DNA from: Sulfitobacter brevis | Lineage (GTDB): Bacteria; Pseudomonadota; Alphaproteobacteria; Rhodobacterales; Rhodobacteraceae | Direction of reading: 5' to 3' | Length of the DNA stretch: 64,000 nucleotides | Assembly (NCBI RefSeq): GCF_900112755.1 | Contig: NZ_FOMW01000006.1 | Span: forward strand, 186,001-250,000 | Part shown: one piece after another, positions 36,592-44,477 of the stretch | How positions within the stretch are numbered: the stretch's first letter is position 1 | How the letters are laid out: the number at the start of each line of letters is the position of its first letter | Notes under the pieces: generated by a model | The model's input: the letters and a program-made list of their open reading frames with translations, nothing else | Database searches by the model: none | What the model was told of the DNA's origin: nothing | Translations under genes and position numbers: made by a program

Positions 36592-37730
36592 CGGTTTTTC
36601 AGCATGTCACGGGCAACGATCACGCGCATGATCTCGTTGGTGCCTTCAAGAATTTGGTGTACCCGCAAGTCGCGCACCAGCTTTTCGATGCCATAATCAG
36701 CCAGATAGCCATAGCCACCATGCAGCTGCAGGCATTGATCAACGATTTTGCTGCCTGCTTCGGTGACAAACTTCTTAGCCATCGCGCAAAATTTGGTCGC
36801 ATCCGGCGCGCCGGTGTCGAGCTTCCATGCCGCGTGGCGCAGAAAGGTGCGGGCCGCCTGAAGCTCGATCTCCATATCCGCGAGCCGGAATTGTAGCCCC
36901 TGAAACTGATCGATGGGTTTGCCGAATGCCTGCCGCTCGCCCATGTATTGCAGTGTCGCGTTCAATGCGGTCTGTGCAGCACCCAGCGAGCAAGCGGAGA
37001 TATTCAAACGGCCGCCATCCAGCCCCATCATCGCATATTTGAAACCTTTTCCCTCTTCTCCAACCAGATTACCCGCAGGAATGTCGCAATTGTCAAACTG
37101 CACCTGCGCGGTCGGTTGGCTGCGCCAGCCCATTTTATCTTCCAGACCACCGAAGCTGAGCCCTTTGGTGCCGTCCTCGACGTAGACTGTGGAGACGCCC
37201 GCTGCCCCGTCGTCCGAGGTGCGTACCATCGTGACATAGGCGTCGGAATAGCCGCCGCCGGAGATGAATGCTTTGGTGCCGTTCAGGCGGTAGCCTTCGT
37301 TGGTACGCTCGCATTTGGTCTTGAGGGCTGCGGCGTCAGAGCCGGAGCCGGGTTCAGTCAGGCAATAGCTCAGCACCGTGCTCATGCTCAGCACATCCGG
37401 CATGATCCGCGCTTTCAATTCTTCGCTGGCGAAATTATCGAGCATCTTGGCGCACATGTTGTGGATCGACAGGAACGCAGCAACGGACGGGCAGGCCATG
37501 CTGAGCGCTTCGAAAACGAGGGTCGCATCAAGGCGCGAAAGCCCCGAACCGCCCGCATCTTCAGAAACATAAAGCCCACCAAACCCAAGCTCGGCTATCT
37601 GCGGCCACAACTCCTTCGGGATGGACTCGTTCTTTTCCCATTTCTGCGCATTGGGTGCGATATGTTCCTGACCAAAGGCATAGGCCATGTCAAAAATTGC
37701 GGTTTGTTCGTCGCTCAGCGCGAAATCCAT
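36588..37730 (-). CDS. Acyl-CoA dehydrogenase, probably isobutyryl-CoA dehydrogenase
   Basis: 380 residues started at ATG 37730 (GAGGGGGAACC upstream; the frame's earlier ATG at 37766 is not needed). FAD/substrate motifs YCLTEPGSGSDAAALKTKCE and SGGGYSDAYVTMVRTSDDGA, the C-terminal signature DQCLQLHGGYGYLADYGIEK LVRDLRVHQILEGTNEIMR (two segments). GGRLNISACSLGAAQTAL and the neighbourhood (HIBCH, MmsB, MmsA) favour the isobutyryl-CoA step of valine catabolism. ATGA overlap with the fused gene. A second inverted repeat (37778-37799) lies upstream, so it probably has its own promoter after the mmsA terminator. Confidence 0.92.
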   Translation of the reverse strand: MDFALSDEQTAIFDMAYAFGQEHIAPNAQKWEKNESIPKELWPQIAELGFGGLYVSEDAGGSGLSRLDATLVFEALSMACPSVAAFLSIHNMCAKMLDNFASEELKARIMPDVLSMSTVLSYCLTEPGSGSDAAALKTKCERTNEGYRLNGTKAFISGGGYSDAYVTMVRTSDDGAAGVSTVYVEDGTKGLSFGGLEDKMGWRSQPTAQVQFDNCDIPAGNLVGEEGKGFKYAMMGLDGGRLNISACSLGAAQTALNATLQYMGERQAFGKPIDQFQGLQFRLADMEIELQAARTFLRHAAWKLDTGAPDATKFCAMAKKFVTEAGSKIVDQCLQLHGGYGYLADYGIEKLVRDLRVHQILEGTNEIMRVIVARDMLKNR

Positions 37731-37777
37731 CGGTGGTTCCCCCTCAAAGTTCATAGAAATGAACACTTGTTTAATTA

Positions 37778-37799
37778 TAGCAATGCCTGCCCATTGCTA
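37778..37799. promoter_or_regulatory. Inverted repeat upstream of the acyl-CoA dehydrogenase gene
   Basis: Perfect eight-base arms TAGCAATG / CATTGCTA separated by CCTGCC, 47 bases before the gene start, in an AT-richer stretch. A smaller repeat GTTCAT-AGAA-ATGAAC lies at 37749-37764. Regulator unknown; it differs from the palindrome in front of mmsA. Confidence 0.5.
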
Positions 37800-37887
37800 C
37801 AACAGCTTTGGCGGGATGACCGCTCGCGGCGCAGTGCAATTATCATCCGGTTTGTTGACGGGCAGCCGCCTATCACCGCGCAGTCGT

Positions 37888-37918
37888 AAAAAGGGGCGAA
37901 CATTGCTGCCCGCCCCTT
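37888..37918 (-). terminator. Terminator after mmsA
   Basis: On the minus strand, arms AAGGGGCG / CGCCCCTT with a 12-base loop end in a run of Ts, directly after the mmsA stop. It separates mmsA from the downstream dehydrogenase operon. Confidence 0.8.
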
Positions 37919-37922
37919 GGAT

Positions 37923-39422
37923 TTATTCCATCACGGGGATGGAGAATTCACCGCCCTCTTTAATGCCCGAAGGCCAGCGGGCTGTTACGGTCTTGGTGCG
38001 CGTGTAGAACTTGAAGGCATCGGGGCCGTGCTGGTTCAAATCGCCAAACACTGATTTCTTCCAGCCGCCGAAGGTGTGATAGGCCAGCGGCACGGGGATT
38101 GGCACGTTGATGCCGACCATGCCGACATTGATCCGGTTGGCAAAATCGCGTGCCGCATCGCCATCGCGGGTATAGATTGCGGTGCCGTTGCCATACTCGT
38201 GGTCCATCGCGAGGCCAATCGCCTCCTCGTAGCTCTGGGCACGCACGCAGGTCAGCACGGGGCCAAATATTTCCTGCTTGTAGATGTCCATGTCTTTGGT
38301 GGCGCGGTCAAACAGGTGCGGGCCTACAAAGAAACCGTCCTCGTAACCTTGCAGTTTGAAATCGCGCCCGTCGACAACCAGCTCGGCGCCTTGGTCGATG
38401 CCGGTCTGTACCAGACGTTCGATATTGGCCTTGGCTGCGGCGGTCACGACGGGGCCGTAATCCACGTCATTGCCGGAAGTGTAGGGGCCGACCTTCAGCG
38501 CTTCGATCCGTGGGACCAGCTTGGCGATCAGACGGTCGGCAGTATCGTCACCGACAGGGACGGCCACCGAAATCGCCATGCAGCGTTCGCCCGCCGCGCC
38601 GTAGCCGGCACCGATCAAAGCATCAGCGGCCTGATCCATATCCGCATCGGGCATGATGATCATGTGGTTCTTGGCGCCACCGAAACATTGCACGCGCTTG
38701 CCGTTGGCACAGCCGGTTGCATAGATATATTCCGCAATGGCGGTGGAACCGACGAACCCGATCGACTGGATCACATCGTGGTGCAGGATCGCGTCGACCG
38801 CTTCCTTGTCGCCGTTCACCACCTGAATGATGCCCTTGGGCAGACCGGCTTCCTCAAGCAGTTCTGCCAGCATCAACGGCACGGATGGATCACGCTCGGA
38901 CGGTTTGAGGATGAACGCGTTGCCGCAGGCGATGGCAGGCGCAAACATCCACATCGGGATCATCGCAGGGAAGTTGAAGGGCGTGATGCCCGCCGTGACG
39001 CCTAAAGGCTGGCGCATGGAATACATGTCGATGCCGGGGCCGGCGCTGTCGGTGAAATCGCCCTTGAGCAGTTCGGGCGCACCGATGCAATATTCCACCA
39101 CTTCAAGCCCGCGCTGCACGTCACCGGCAGCATCGGGGAGGGTTTTGCCATGCTCGCGGCTCAGCGCTTCGGCGAGCTTGTCCATATCGCGGTTCAGCAG
39201 AGCGACAAACTTCATCATCACCCGTGCGCGGCGCTGCGGGTTGGTAGCGGCCCAAGCGGGCTGCGCGGCGGCGGCATAGGCCACGGCCTTGTCCATTTCT
39301 TCGCCATTGGCCAGCGGCACGCGGGCCTGCACTTCGCCTGTGGCGGGGTTCATTACATCGGCAAAGCGGCCCGAGGTGCCTTTGACGTGTTCGCCATTGA
39401 GATAGTGGGTCAGTTCTTGCAT
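37923..39422 (-). CDS. mmsA: Methylmalonate-semialdehyde dehydrogenase (CoA-acylating)
   Basis: Last step of valine degradation, giving propionyl-CoA from methylmalonate semialdehyde. 499 residues, the usual length, started at ATG 39422 (GGAGAG upstream; ATG 39434 is closer to its site and the long upstream frame is non-coding). Motifs are TPFNFPAMIPMWMFAPAIAC, LKPSERDPSVP, GFVGSTAIAEYIY, NGKRVQCFGGAKNHMIIMPD, and the catalytic Cys in GAAGERCMAISVAVPVG. It is divergent from a LysR gene with a palindrome between. Confidence 0.96.
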   Translation of the reverse strand: MQELTHYLNGEHVKGTSGRFADVMNPATGEVQARVPLANGEEMDKAVAYAAAAQPAWAATNPQRRARVMMKFVALLNRDMDKLAEALSREHGKTLPDAAGDVQRGLEVVEYCIGAPELLKGDFTDSAGPGIDMYSMRQPLGVTAGITPFNFPAMIPMWMFAPAIACGNAFILKPSERDPSVPLMLAELLEEAGLPKGIIQVVNGDKEAVDAILHHDVIQSIGFVGSTAIAEYIYATGCANGKRVQCFGGAKNHMIIMPDADMDQAADALIGAGYGAAGERCMAISVAVPVGDDTADRLIAKLVPRIEALKVGPYTSGNDVDYGPVVTAAAKANIERLVQTGIDQGAELVVDGRDFKLQGYEDGFFVGPHLFDRATKDMDIYKQEIFGPVLTCVRAQSYEEAIGLAMDHEYGNGTAIYTRDGDAARDFANRINVGMVGINVPIPVPLAYHTFGGWKKSVFGDLNQHGPDAFKFYTRTKTVTARWPSGIKEGGEFSIPVME

Positions 39423-39495
39423 GAGGCTCTCCATTCCTGTTGAGCGCAGGATAGGCTTGCAAAAAGGCAGGGGGAAGGGGCAAGGTTTCAAAACG

Positions 39496-39515
39496 GCTTT
39501 GCATTTTTGCAAAGC
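39496..39515. promoter_or_regulatory. Inverted repeat between mmsA and the LysR gene
   Basis: Perfect eight-base arms GCTTTGCA / TGCAAAGC with spacer TTTT, 17 bases before the LysR start. A further half-site-like TTGCAAAAAG lies near 39451. The position fits autoregulation and control of mmsA by the divergent LysR protein. Confidence 0.6.
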
Positions 39516-39532
39516 ATAGTGGGGCAGGGCGC

Positions 39533-40429
39533 ATGGAGCGAAACTGGGATGATTTACGGCTGTTTCTGGCGGTCGCGCGCGAGCAGAGCCTATCAGCGGC
39601 AGGCAAACTGCTGCGGCTGGACCCTGCCACATTAGGGCGGCGGATGGCACGGCTGGAGAAATCGCTGCAAACTGGTTTGTTCGTGAAATCCCCGCAGGGT
39701 TATGCGCTGACCGATGCGGGCGTGCAATTGTTGGCGCGGGCCGAGGCGGCAGAACAGGCGATGCGCATCGCCTCCGCCGGTGTCGCGGCGCCGAGTGACC
39801 GGCTGAGCGGGCAAATCCGCCTTGGTGCGCCGGACGGTTGCGCGAACTTTCTGCTGCCGCAGGTCTGCGCGCGGATCGTGACAGACAATCCTGATCTCGA
39901 CATCCAGATCGTCGCACTGCCACGGGTGTTCAACCTGTCACGGCGCGAGGCGGATATGGCCATTGGCGTCAGTGCGCCGACTGCGGGCAGACTGCTGGTG
40001 CAAAAGGTCACCGACTATCACCTGCATCTGGCGGCGTCCGAGAGCTATCTGGCGGCGCATTCGGCGATCGCTTCGGTAGATGATCTCGCGGCGCATCGCT
40101 TGGTCGGCTATATTCCCGATATGATTTTTGACCGCGAGTTGGATTACCTTGCGGAACTTGGCGTGTCGCGGGTGCCGCTGGCCTCCAACTCGGTCTCGGT
40201 GCAGGTGCAGATGATCCGGCAGGGTGGCGGGGTCGGGGTGGTGCATGACTTTTGCTTGCCTGCTGCACCCGGTATCCGGTTGATCCTTGAGGATGCGGTC
40301 AGCCTGACGCGCAGCTTCTATCTGATCCGCCACATGGATGATCAACGCAATCTGCGGCTGACCCGGTTTGCCGAAATGCTCAGCGCCGGATTGCGCGCCG
40401 AGGTTGGACGCGCCGAGGCAAAGACTTGA
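39533..40429 (+). CDS. LysR family transcriptional regulator
   Basis: 298 residues. Winged helix-turn-helix at 1-65 (NWDDLRLFLAVAREQSLSAA and LDPATLGRRMARLEKSLQTG), then the periplasmic-binding-protein-like effector domain (GQIRLGAPDGCANFLLPQVC; VQVQMIRQGGGVGVVHDFCL). It resembles LysR proteins that sit divergent to mmsA in other Rhodobacterales, and is probably its regulator; the effector, perhaps a valine-pathway intermediate, is not known. Confidence 0.9.
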   Translation: MERNWDDLRLFLAVAREQSLSAAGKLLRLDPATLGRRMARLEKSLQTGLFVKSPQGYALTDAGVQLLARAEAAEQAMRIASAGVAAPSDRLSGQIRLGAPDGCANFLLPQVCARIVTDNPDLDIQIVALPRVFNLSRREADMAIGVSAPTAGRLLVQKVTDYHLHLAASESYLAAHSAIASVDDLAAHRLVGYIPDMIFDRELDYLAELGVSRVPLASNSVSVQVQMIRQGGGVGVVHDFCLPAAPGIRLILEDAVSLTRSFYLIRHMDDQRNLRLTRFAEMLSAGLRAEVGRAEAKT

Positions 40430-40492
40430 CAGAATTGACTTTCGCGGTGACGCTGGACCTTCTGGGGGCGTCCATTCAAAGGAGAGCAGTGC

Positions 40493-40927
40493 ATGCTTGT
40501 GTCGCAAATTCTCAAGTCCAAATCCGATGATGCGGTGGTCACATCGCCGCCGACGATGCTGATCTCTGAGGCGGCCAAGATATTATCGGACAAGCGCATC
40601 GGTACGCTGGTGATCTCCCGCGATGGCAAAACTCCTGACGGTATCCTGTCAGAGCGCGATATCGTGCGTGAGCTGGGTAAGCAGGGCGGCGGCTGCCTGA
40701 CCATGACGGTCGACAAGCTGATGACCTCCGAGTTGGTGACCTGCAAGCGCGATGACCGTGCCGACCAGATTCTGCTGCAAATGACAGAAGGCCGTTTTCG
40801 CCACATGCCCGTGCTGGAAGACGGCGTGATGGTCGGGCTGATTTCGCTTGGCGACGTCGTCAAAGCGCGCCTGACCGAGCTGTCGATGGAAAAAGACGCG
40901 CTCGAAGGCATGATCATGGGTCATTGA
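40493..40927 (+). CDS. CBS domain pair protein
   Basis: 144 residues made of two CBS motifs: DDAVVTSPPTMLISEAAKIL with KRIGTLVISRDGKTPDGILS, and LMTSELVTCKRDDRADQILL with RHMPVLEDGVMVGLISLGDV. Stand-alone CBS pairs bind adenine nucleotides or NADH and often regulate other proteins. It follows the LysR gene by 63 bases and precedes coaD by 67; nothing in the sequence names a partner. Confidence 0.92.
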   Translation: MLVSQILKSKSDDAVVTSPPTMLISEAAKILSDKRIGTLVISRDGKTPDGILSERDIVRELGKQGGGCLTMTVDKLMTSELVTCKRDDRADQILLQMTEGRFRHMPVLEDGVMVGLISLGDVVKARLTELSMEKDALEGMIMGH

Positions 40928-40994
40928 GCGGTTGCGCCTGCGGGCGCGGCATGCTTCCTAGTACCGACCAAAACGAAAAGACAGGACCGCCTTT

Positions 40995-41492
40995 ATGCGC
41001 GTTGGCCTCTACCCCGGTACGTTTGACCCCATCACCTTGGGGCATATCGACATCATCAGGCGCGCCGCGACGCTGGTGGACAAGCTGGTAATCGGCGTTG
41101 CGATCAACCGCGACAAAGGCCCGCTGTTTACCCTCGAAGAGCGGGTGGAGATGGTCGAGGCCGAATGCGCCAAGCTATCCGCCAAGTCTGGCATCGAGAT
41201 TGCCGTACATCCTTTCGAAAACTTGCTGATCGATTGCGCCCGCGATGTTGGTGCCCAGATGATCATCCGTGGCCTGCGGGCTGTGGCAGATTTCGAGTAT
41301 GAATATCAAATGGTTGGCATGAACCGCCAGCTAGACGATTCCATCGAGACAGTGTTCCTGATGGCCGAGGCGCAACATCAGGCAATCGCCAGCAAGCTGG
41401 TCAAGGAAATCGCGCGGCTCAACGGCGATGTCAGCAAATTCGTGACGCCCGAGGTGAACGAGGCATTGCTGGCGCGGTTCGGCAAGCCCTGA
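40995..41492 (+). CDS. coaD: Phosphopantetheine adenylyltransferase
   Basis: Penultimate step of CoA synthesis. 165 residues, normal length. The nucleotidyltransferase motif is VGLYPGTFDPITLGHIDIIR with TLGH as the (H/T)xGH site. IIRGLRAVADFEYEYQMVGM is the substrate-binding segment, and EAQHQAIASKLVKEIARLNG is the equivalent of the ISSTxVRE region with unusual wording. ATG 40995 follows an AGGACC site. Confidence 0.96.
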   Translation: MRVGLYPGTFDPITLGHIDIIRRAATLVDKLVIGVAINRDKGPLFTLEERVEMVEAECAKLSAKSGIEIAVHPFENLLIDCARDVGAQMIIRGLRAVADFEYEYQMVGMNRQLDDSIETVFLMAEAQHQAIASKLVKEIARLNGDVSKFVTPEVNEALLARFGKP

Positions 41493-41554
41493 GCTGACGG
41501 GTTCGGCGGCGCAGATAGGCGAGTGGGGCAAGGCGGCAAGATCTGCCGCGCCCG

Positions 41555-41698
41555 TTACCGCCAGAAGGCCATCCATTCGATCAATTCGAACAGTTTTTTG
41601 CCAAGAAACAGCAAATGGTCGGTGCCGTTATAAACGACATCAATGGTCAGCGCCAAAAGCAAAATCAGTCCCAGACAGATAGCAATGCGGTTGGTCAC
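41555..41698 (-). CDS. Small single-pass membrane protein downstream of gap
   Basis: A 47-residue frame starting GTG 41698 with GGAGAAAG upstream. Translated it reads VTNRIAIC, then LGLILLLALTIDVVYNG, then TDHLLFLGKKLFELIEWMA and FWR. Residues about 5-23 form one membrane helix, followed by an amphipathic stretch. It lies 97 bases after gap on the same strand. I recall similar short proteins ending in LIEW-AFWR next to gap in Rhodobacterales, which supports it being real. Function unknown. Confidence 0.72.
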   Translation of the reverse strand: MTNRIAICLGLILLLALTIDVVYNGTDHLLFLGKKLFELIEWMAFWR

Positions 41699-41795
41699 GA
41701 GAGGGCTTTCTCCGTTTCAAGCAAGCCCGAGTAAGGACCGCAGTCTGCGCGTCAGGCTGGCCTGATATGGCAGGGCTGCGGCCCTCGCGCAAGTC

Positions 41796-42797
41796 TCAGC
41801 CCAGTTTGCCCATCGCAACGGCCACATCTGCCATCCGCACGGAAAACGCCCATTCGTTGTCATACCACGCCAGCACGCGCACGGTGCGGCCTGCCACGAC
41901 GATGGTCTGGTCGGGCGCAAAAATGCAGCTTTCTTCGGTGTGGTTGAAATCGATGCTGACCTTCTGTTCGGGGTCATAGCCCAGCACGCCTTTAAGCGGG
42001 CCGATCGCGGCGGCACGGGCGGCGGCGTTAACCTCTTCGACCGTCACATCGCGCGAGGCGGTGAAGGTCAGGTCCACGGCGCTGACATTGGGCGTTGGCA
42101 CACGCATCGCGGTCCCGTCGAGCTTGCCTTTAAGCGCGGGCAGTACCTCGCCCAAGGCTTTCGCAGCACCGGTCGAGGTCGGGATGATCGCCATGGCGGC
42201 GGCGCGGGCGCGGTAAAGATCGCTATGGCGGCGGTCCAGCGTCGGCTGATCGCCAGTATAGCTGTGGATCGTGGTCATCAGTCCGCTTTCGATGCCGATT
42301 GCGTTGTTCATCACCATCGCCAGCGGGGCCAGACAGTTGGTGGTGCACGACCCGTTGGAGATCATCGTGTCGGATTTCTGCAGCGTGTCGTGGTTCACGC
42401 CATAAACGATGGTGCGGTCGACATTCTTGCCCGGTGCTGACAGCAACACGCGCTTGGCGCCCTGTTCCAGATGAACCCGCGCCTTGTTGCCGTCGTTAAA
42501 TTTGCCGGTACATTCCAGCACGACGTCACAGCCGGACCAGTCCAGCTCTTCGAGGTTGTAGGTCGACATCATCTCGATATCGTTCTGGCCGAGGTTGATA
42601 TAGCCGTCGTCGACAGTGATCTCGCCCGGAAAGCGGCCATGCACCGAATCGTATTTGATCAGATGCACGGCAGTGGCGAGCGGCCCTGTCGCGTTGATCT
42701 TGACGACTTCGATATCCTTGCGGCCCGAGGCGGCGATATGGCTGAGCGTGCAGCGACCGATCCGGCCAAAGCCATTGATGCCAACTTTGATTGTCAT
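41796..42797 (-). CDS. gap: Glyceraldehyde-3-phosphate dehydrogenase, type I
   Basis: 333 residues started at ATG 42797 (AGGACC upstream); the longer frame upstream is not coding. NAD-binding VGINGFGRIGRCTLSHIA at 5-22, catalytic Cys in SNGSCTTNCLAPLA, and VLAWYDNEWAFSVRM near the end. It acts in glycolysis or gluconeogenesis. Its upstream region carries a tandem 19-bp repeat (42887-42924) with a TTAGCGNTAA core. A small membrane protein gene follows. Confidence 0.97.
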   Translation of the reverse strand: MTIKVGINGFGRIGRCTLSHIAASGRKDIEVVKINATGPLATAVHLIKYDSVHGRFPGEITVDDGYINLGQNDIEMMSTYNLEELDWSGCDVVLECTGKFNDGNKARVHLEQGAKRVLLSAPGKNVDRTIVYGVNHDTLQKSDTMISNGSCTTNCLAPLAMVMNNAIGIESGLMTTIHSYTGDQPTLDRRHSDLYRARAAAMAIIPTSTGAAKALGEVLPALKGKLDGTAMRVPTPNVSAVDLTFTASRDVTVEEVNAAARAAAIGPLKGVLGYDPEQKVSIDFNHTEESCIFAPDQTIVVAGRTVRVLAWYDNEWAFSVRMADVAVAMGKLG

Positions 42798-42886
42798 GGG
42801 AGCGGTCCTTTTACTGCGGGGCGTTGCGCGCTCTATATCGGGGGCGGGCAAAGGGGTTAAAGGGGCAAACGGCCCTTGGCTCCGGA

Positions 42887-42924
42887 TGTTAGCGATAAAG
42901 GTTTGTGTTAGCGGTAAAGGCTTG
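42887..42924. promoter_or_regulatory. Tandem 19-bp repeat in the gap / DUF808 divergent promoter region
   Basis: Two abutting 19-base units (TGTTAGCGATAAAGGTTTG and TGTTAGCGGTAAAGGCTTG) differ at two positions. Each holds the partial palindrome TTAGCGNTAA, close to the middle of the pdhA operator (TTAGCGTTAA). It lies 90 bases before gap and 72 before the divergent DUF808 gene. The pattern resembles operators of LacI-type central-carbon regulators; CceR of Rhodobacter is a candidate only by general recollection. Confidence 0.65.
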
Positions 42925-42995
42925 CGCGGGATCAACAGTTTGCCCTTGGCGCGTTGAGTGCTACCTGTGGGAAGGATTTGCGAAAGGAAGATACA

Positions 42996-43982
42996 TTGAG
43001 CGGTTTGATTGCCCTGTTGGATGATGTTGCAGCGATTGCCAAAGTGGCGGCTGCTTCGGTGGATGATGTGATCGGGCAGGCGGCCAAGGCCGGCTCCAAG
43101 GCCGCGGGTGCGGTCATTGATGATGCCGCCGTGTCGCCAAAATACGTGCAAGGCTTCGCCGCCGAGCGGGAATTGCCGATCATCTGGCGGATCACCAAAG
43201 GGTCTTTGAAGAACAAACTGGTGTTCTTGCTGCCTGCCGGTCTTGCGTTGTCCAACTTTGCGCCTTGGGCGATCTCACCGCTATTGATGCTAGGCGGCGC
43301 TTATCTGTGTTTTGAGGGCGCCGAAAAGGTCGCCCATGCCTTAGGGCTGAGCGAGGGCCATGAGGATTACCCTAAAAAGGACGCAAAGCCCAAAGACCCT
43401 GCGCACCTTGAAGAAGAGAAAGCCAAGGGTGCGATCAAGACCGACTTTATCCTTTCAGCCGAGATTATGACCATCGCGCTTGCCGCGATCCCGCCCAGCA
43501 ATTTCTGGATGGAGGCTGCGACGCTGGCCGCCGTGGCGGTGATGATCACCGTGGCCGTTTATGGCGCCGTGGCGCTGATTGTGAAGATGGACGATCTCGG
43601 GTTGGCGATGGTCGATCACGGGCGGTTCAGCGTAACCCGCGCCATCGGCGGCGCCATCGTCAAGGCGATGCCCGGATTCTTGAGGCTGCTGACTCTGGTG
43701 GGTACGGCTGCAATGCTGTGGGTCGGGGGCTCGATCATCATCCACGGGCTGGAGGAAATGGGTTTTGGCACGCTTGGCCACTGGATTGAGAATGCGGCTG
43801 TTGCTGTCGGCCATCTGGTCCCTGAAAGCTTTGTCGGCGCAGTGGAGTGGATTGTTACAGCGGCGCTTGATGGTGTCTTTGGCGTGGCACTCGGATTGCT
43901 CCTGATCCCGATTGGCGAAAAGATCATCACGCCAATCTGGCGCAAGATTTTCAACCGCGAAGAAGCCGTGCATCCGGCATAA
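42996..43982 (+). CDS. DUF808 family inner-membrane protein (YedI-like)
   Basis: 328 residues from TTG 42996, chosen because GAAAGGAAG lies at 42981-42989 and the family begins with SGLIALLDDVAAIAKVAAAS. After an amphipathic start come AGAVIDDAAVSPKYVQGFAA, then hydrophobic segments (LVFLLPAGLALSNFAPWAIS; IMTIALAAIPPSNFWMEAAT; LTLVGTAAMLWVGGSIIIHG; LDGVFGVALGLLLIPIGEKI). It is widespread in Proteobacteria and of unknown function. Divergent from gap. Confidence 0.9.
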   Translation: MSGLIALLDDVAAIAKVAAASVDDVIGQAAKAGSKAAGAVIDDAAVSPKYVQGFAAERELPIIWRITKGSLKNKLVFLLPAGLALSNFAPWAISPLLMLGGAYLCFEGAEKVAHALGLSEGHEDYPKKDAKPKDPAHLEEEKAKGAIKTDFILSAEIMTIALAAIPPSNFWMEAATLAAVAVMITVAVYGAVALIVKMDDLGLAMVDHGRFSVTRAIGGAIVKAMPGFLRLLTLVGTAAMLWVGGSIIIHGLEEMGFGTLGHWIENAAVAVGHLVPESFVGAVEWIVTAALDGVFGVALGLLLIPIGEKIITPIWRKIFNREEAVHPA

Positions 43983-43995
43983 GATTTGAGAATCC

Positions 43996-44028
43996 GGCCA
44001 GTCCTGCAAGGCGGGGCTGGTCTTTTTT
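43996..44028 (+). terminator. Terminator after the DUF808 gene
   Basis: Stem GGCCAGTCC / GGGGCTGGTC with one G-T pair, followed by TCTTTTTT. Confidence 0.8.
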
Positions 44029-44090
44029 ATGCGAAGGCTCAGGCGCCGGCGAAAACCGATGCACGGGCAAACTCCGGGCGAAGGCTGAAC

Positions 44091-44267
44091 CTAGTCTTCG
44101 CGCAGATGCGCAGCACGGGCCTGCCGGAACGCGAGGCTCATCACCGCAATCTGGCCAAAGGCTGAATAGACCAGCAATCCTGAGAGCGGCCCATTGCCCT
44201 GCACCATCCAGGCCAGTGCCGCCACCAATCCTGCCGAAACGCCAATCAGCAAATAAAAAACAGGCAT
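44091..44267 (-). CDS. Small two-helix membrane protein
   Basis: 58 residues from ATG 44267 with AAAGGATC upstream; the frame before it is not convincing. Two hydrophobic helices, about 2-20 (VFYLLIGVSAGLVAALAWMV) and 28-47 (LSGLLVYSAFGQIAVMSLAF), followed by a charged end RQARAAHLRED. No family recognised. It lies between the DUF808 terminator and the tkt terminator on the minus strand, so it probably has its own promoter. Confidence 0.65.
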   Translation of the reverse strand: MPVFYLLIGVSAGLVAALAWMVQGNGPLSGLLVYSAFGQIAVMSLAFRQARAAHLRED

Positions 44268-44426
44268 GATGATCCTTTCAGGCAAAGGGGGGACCGCATG
44301 CGGAAACAGGACAATACCCTGCACGCTACAGTCTAGTGTGTTCAACCATAGGTCACTGTGGTGCATAAATCTATAAGGGGGGCGAGGTGACGACCAAAAA
44401 GGCGAATTGCGGCCCATAAGACGCGT

Positions 44427-44459
44427 AAAGGCCGCAGCGGTGTGTCCGCTGCGGCCTTT
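44427..44459 (-). terminator. Hairpin terminator after tkt
   Basis: Perfect 14-base arms AAAGGCCGCAGCGG / CCGCTGCGGCCTTT with a five-base loop, 18 bases after the tkt stop. The T run is short (TTT). Confidence 0.78.
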
Positions 44460-44477
44460 GTCTCGAAAGGGCTGAAG

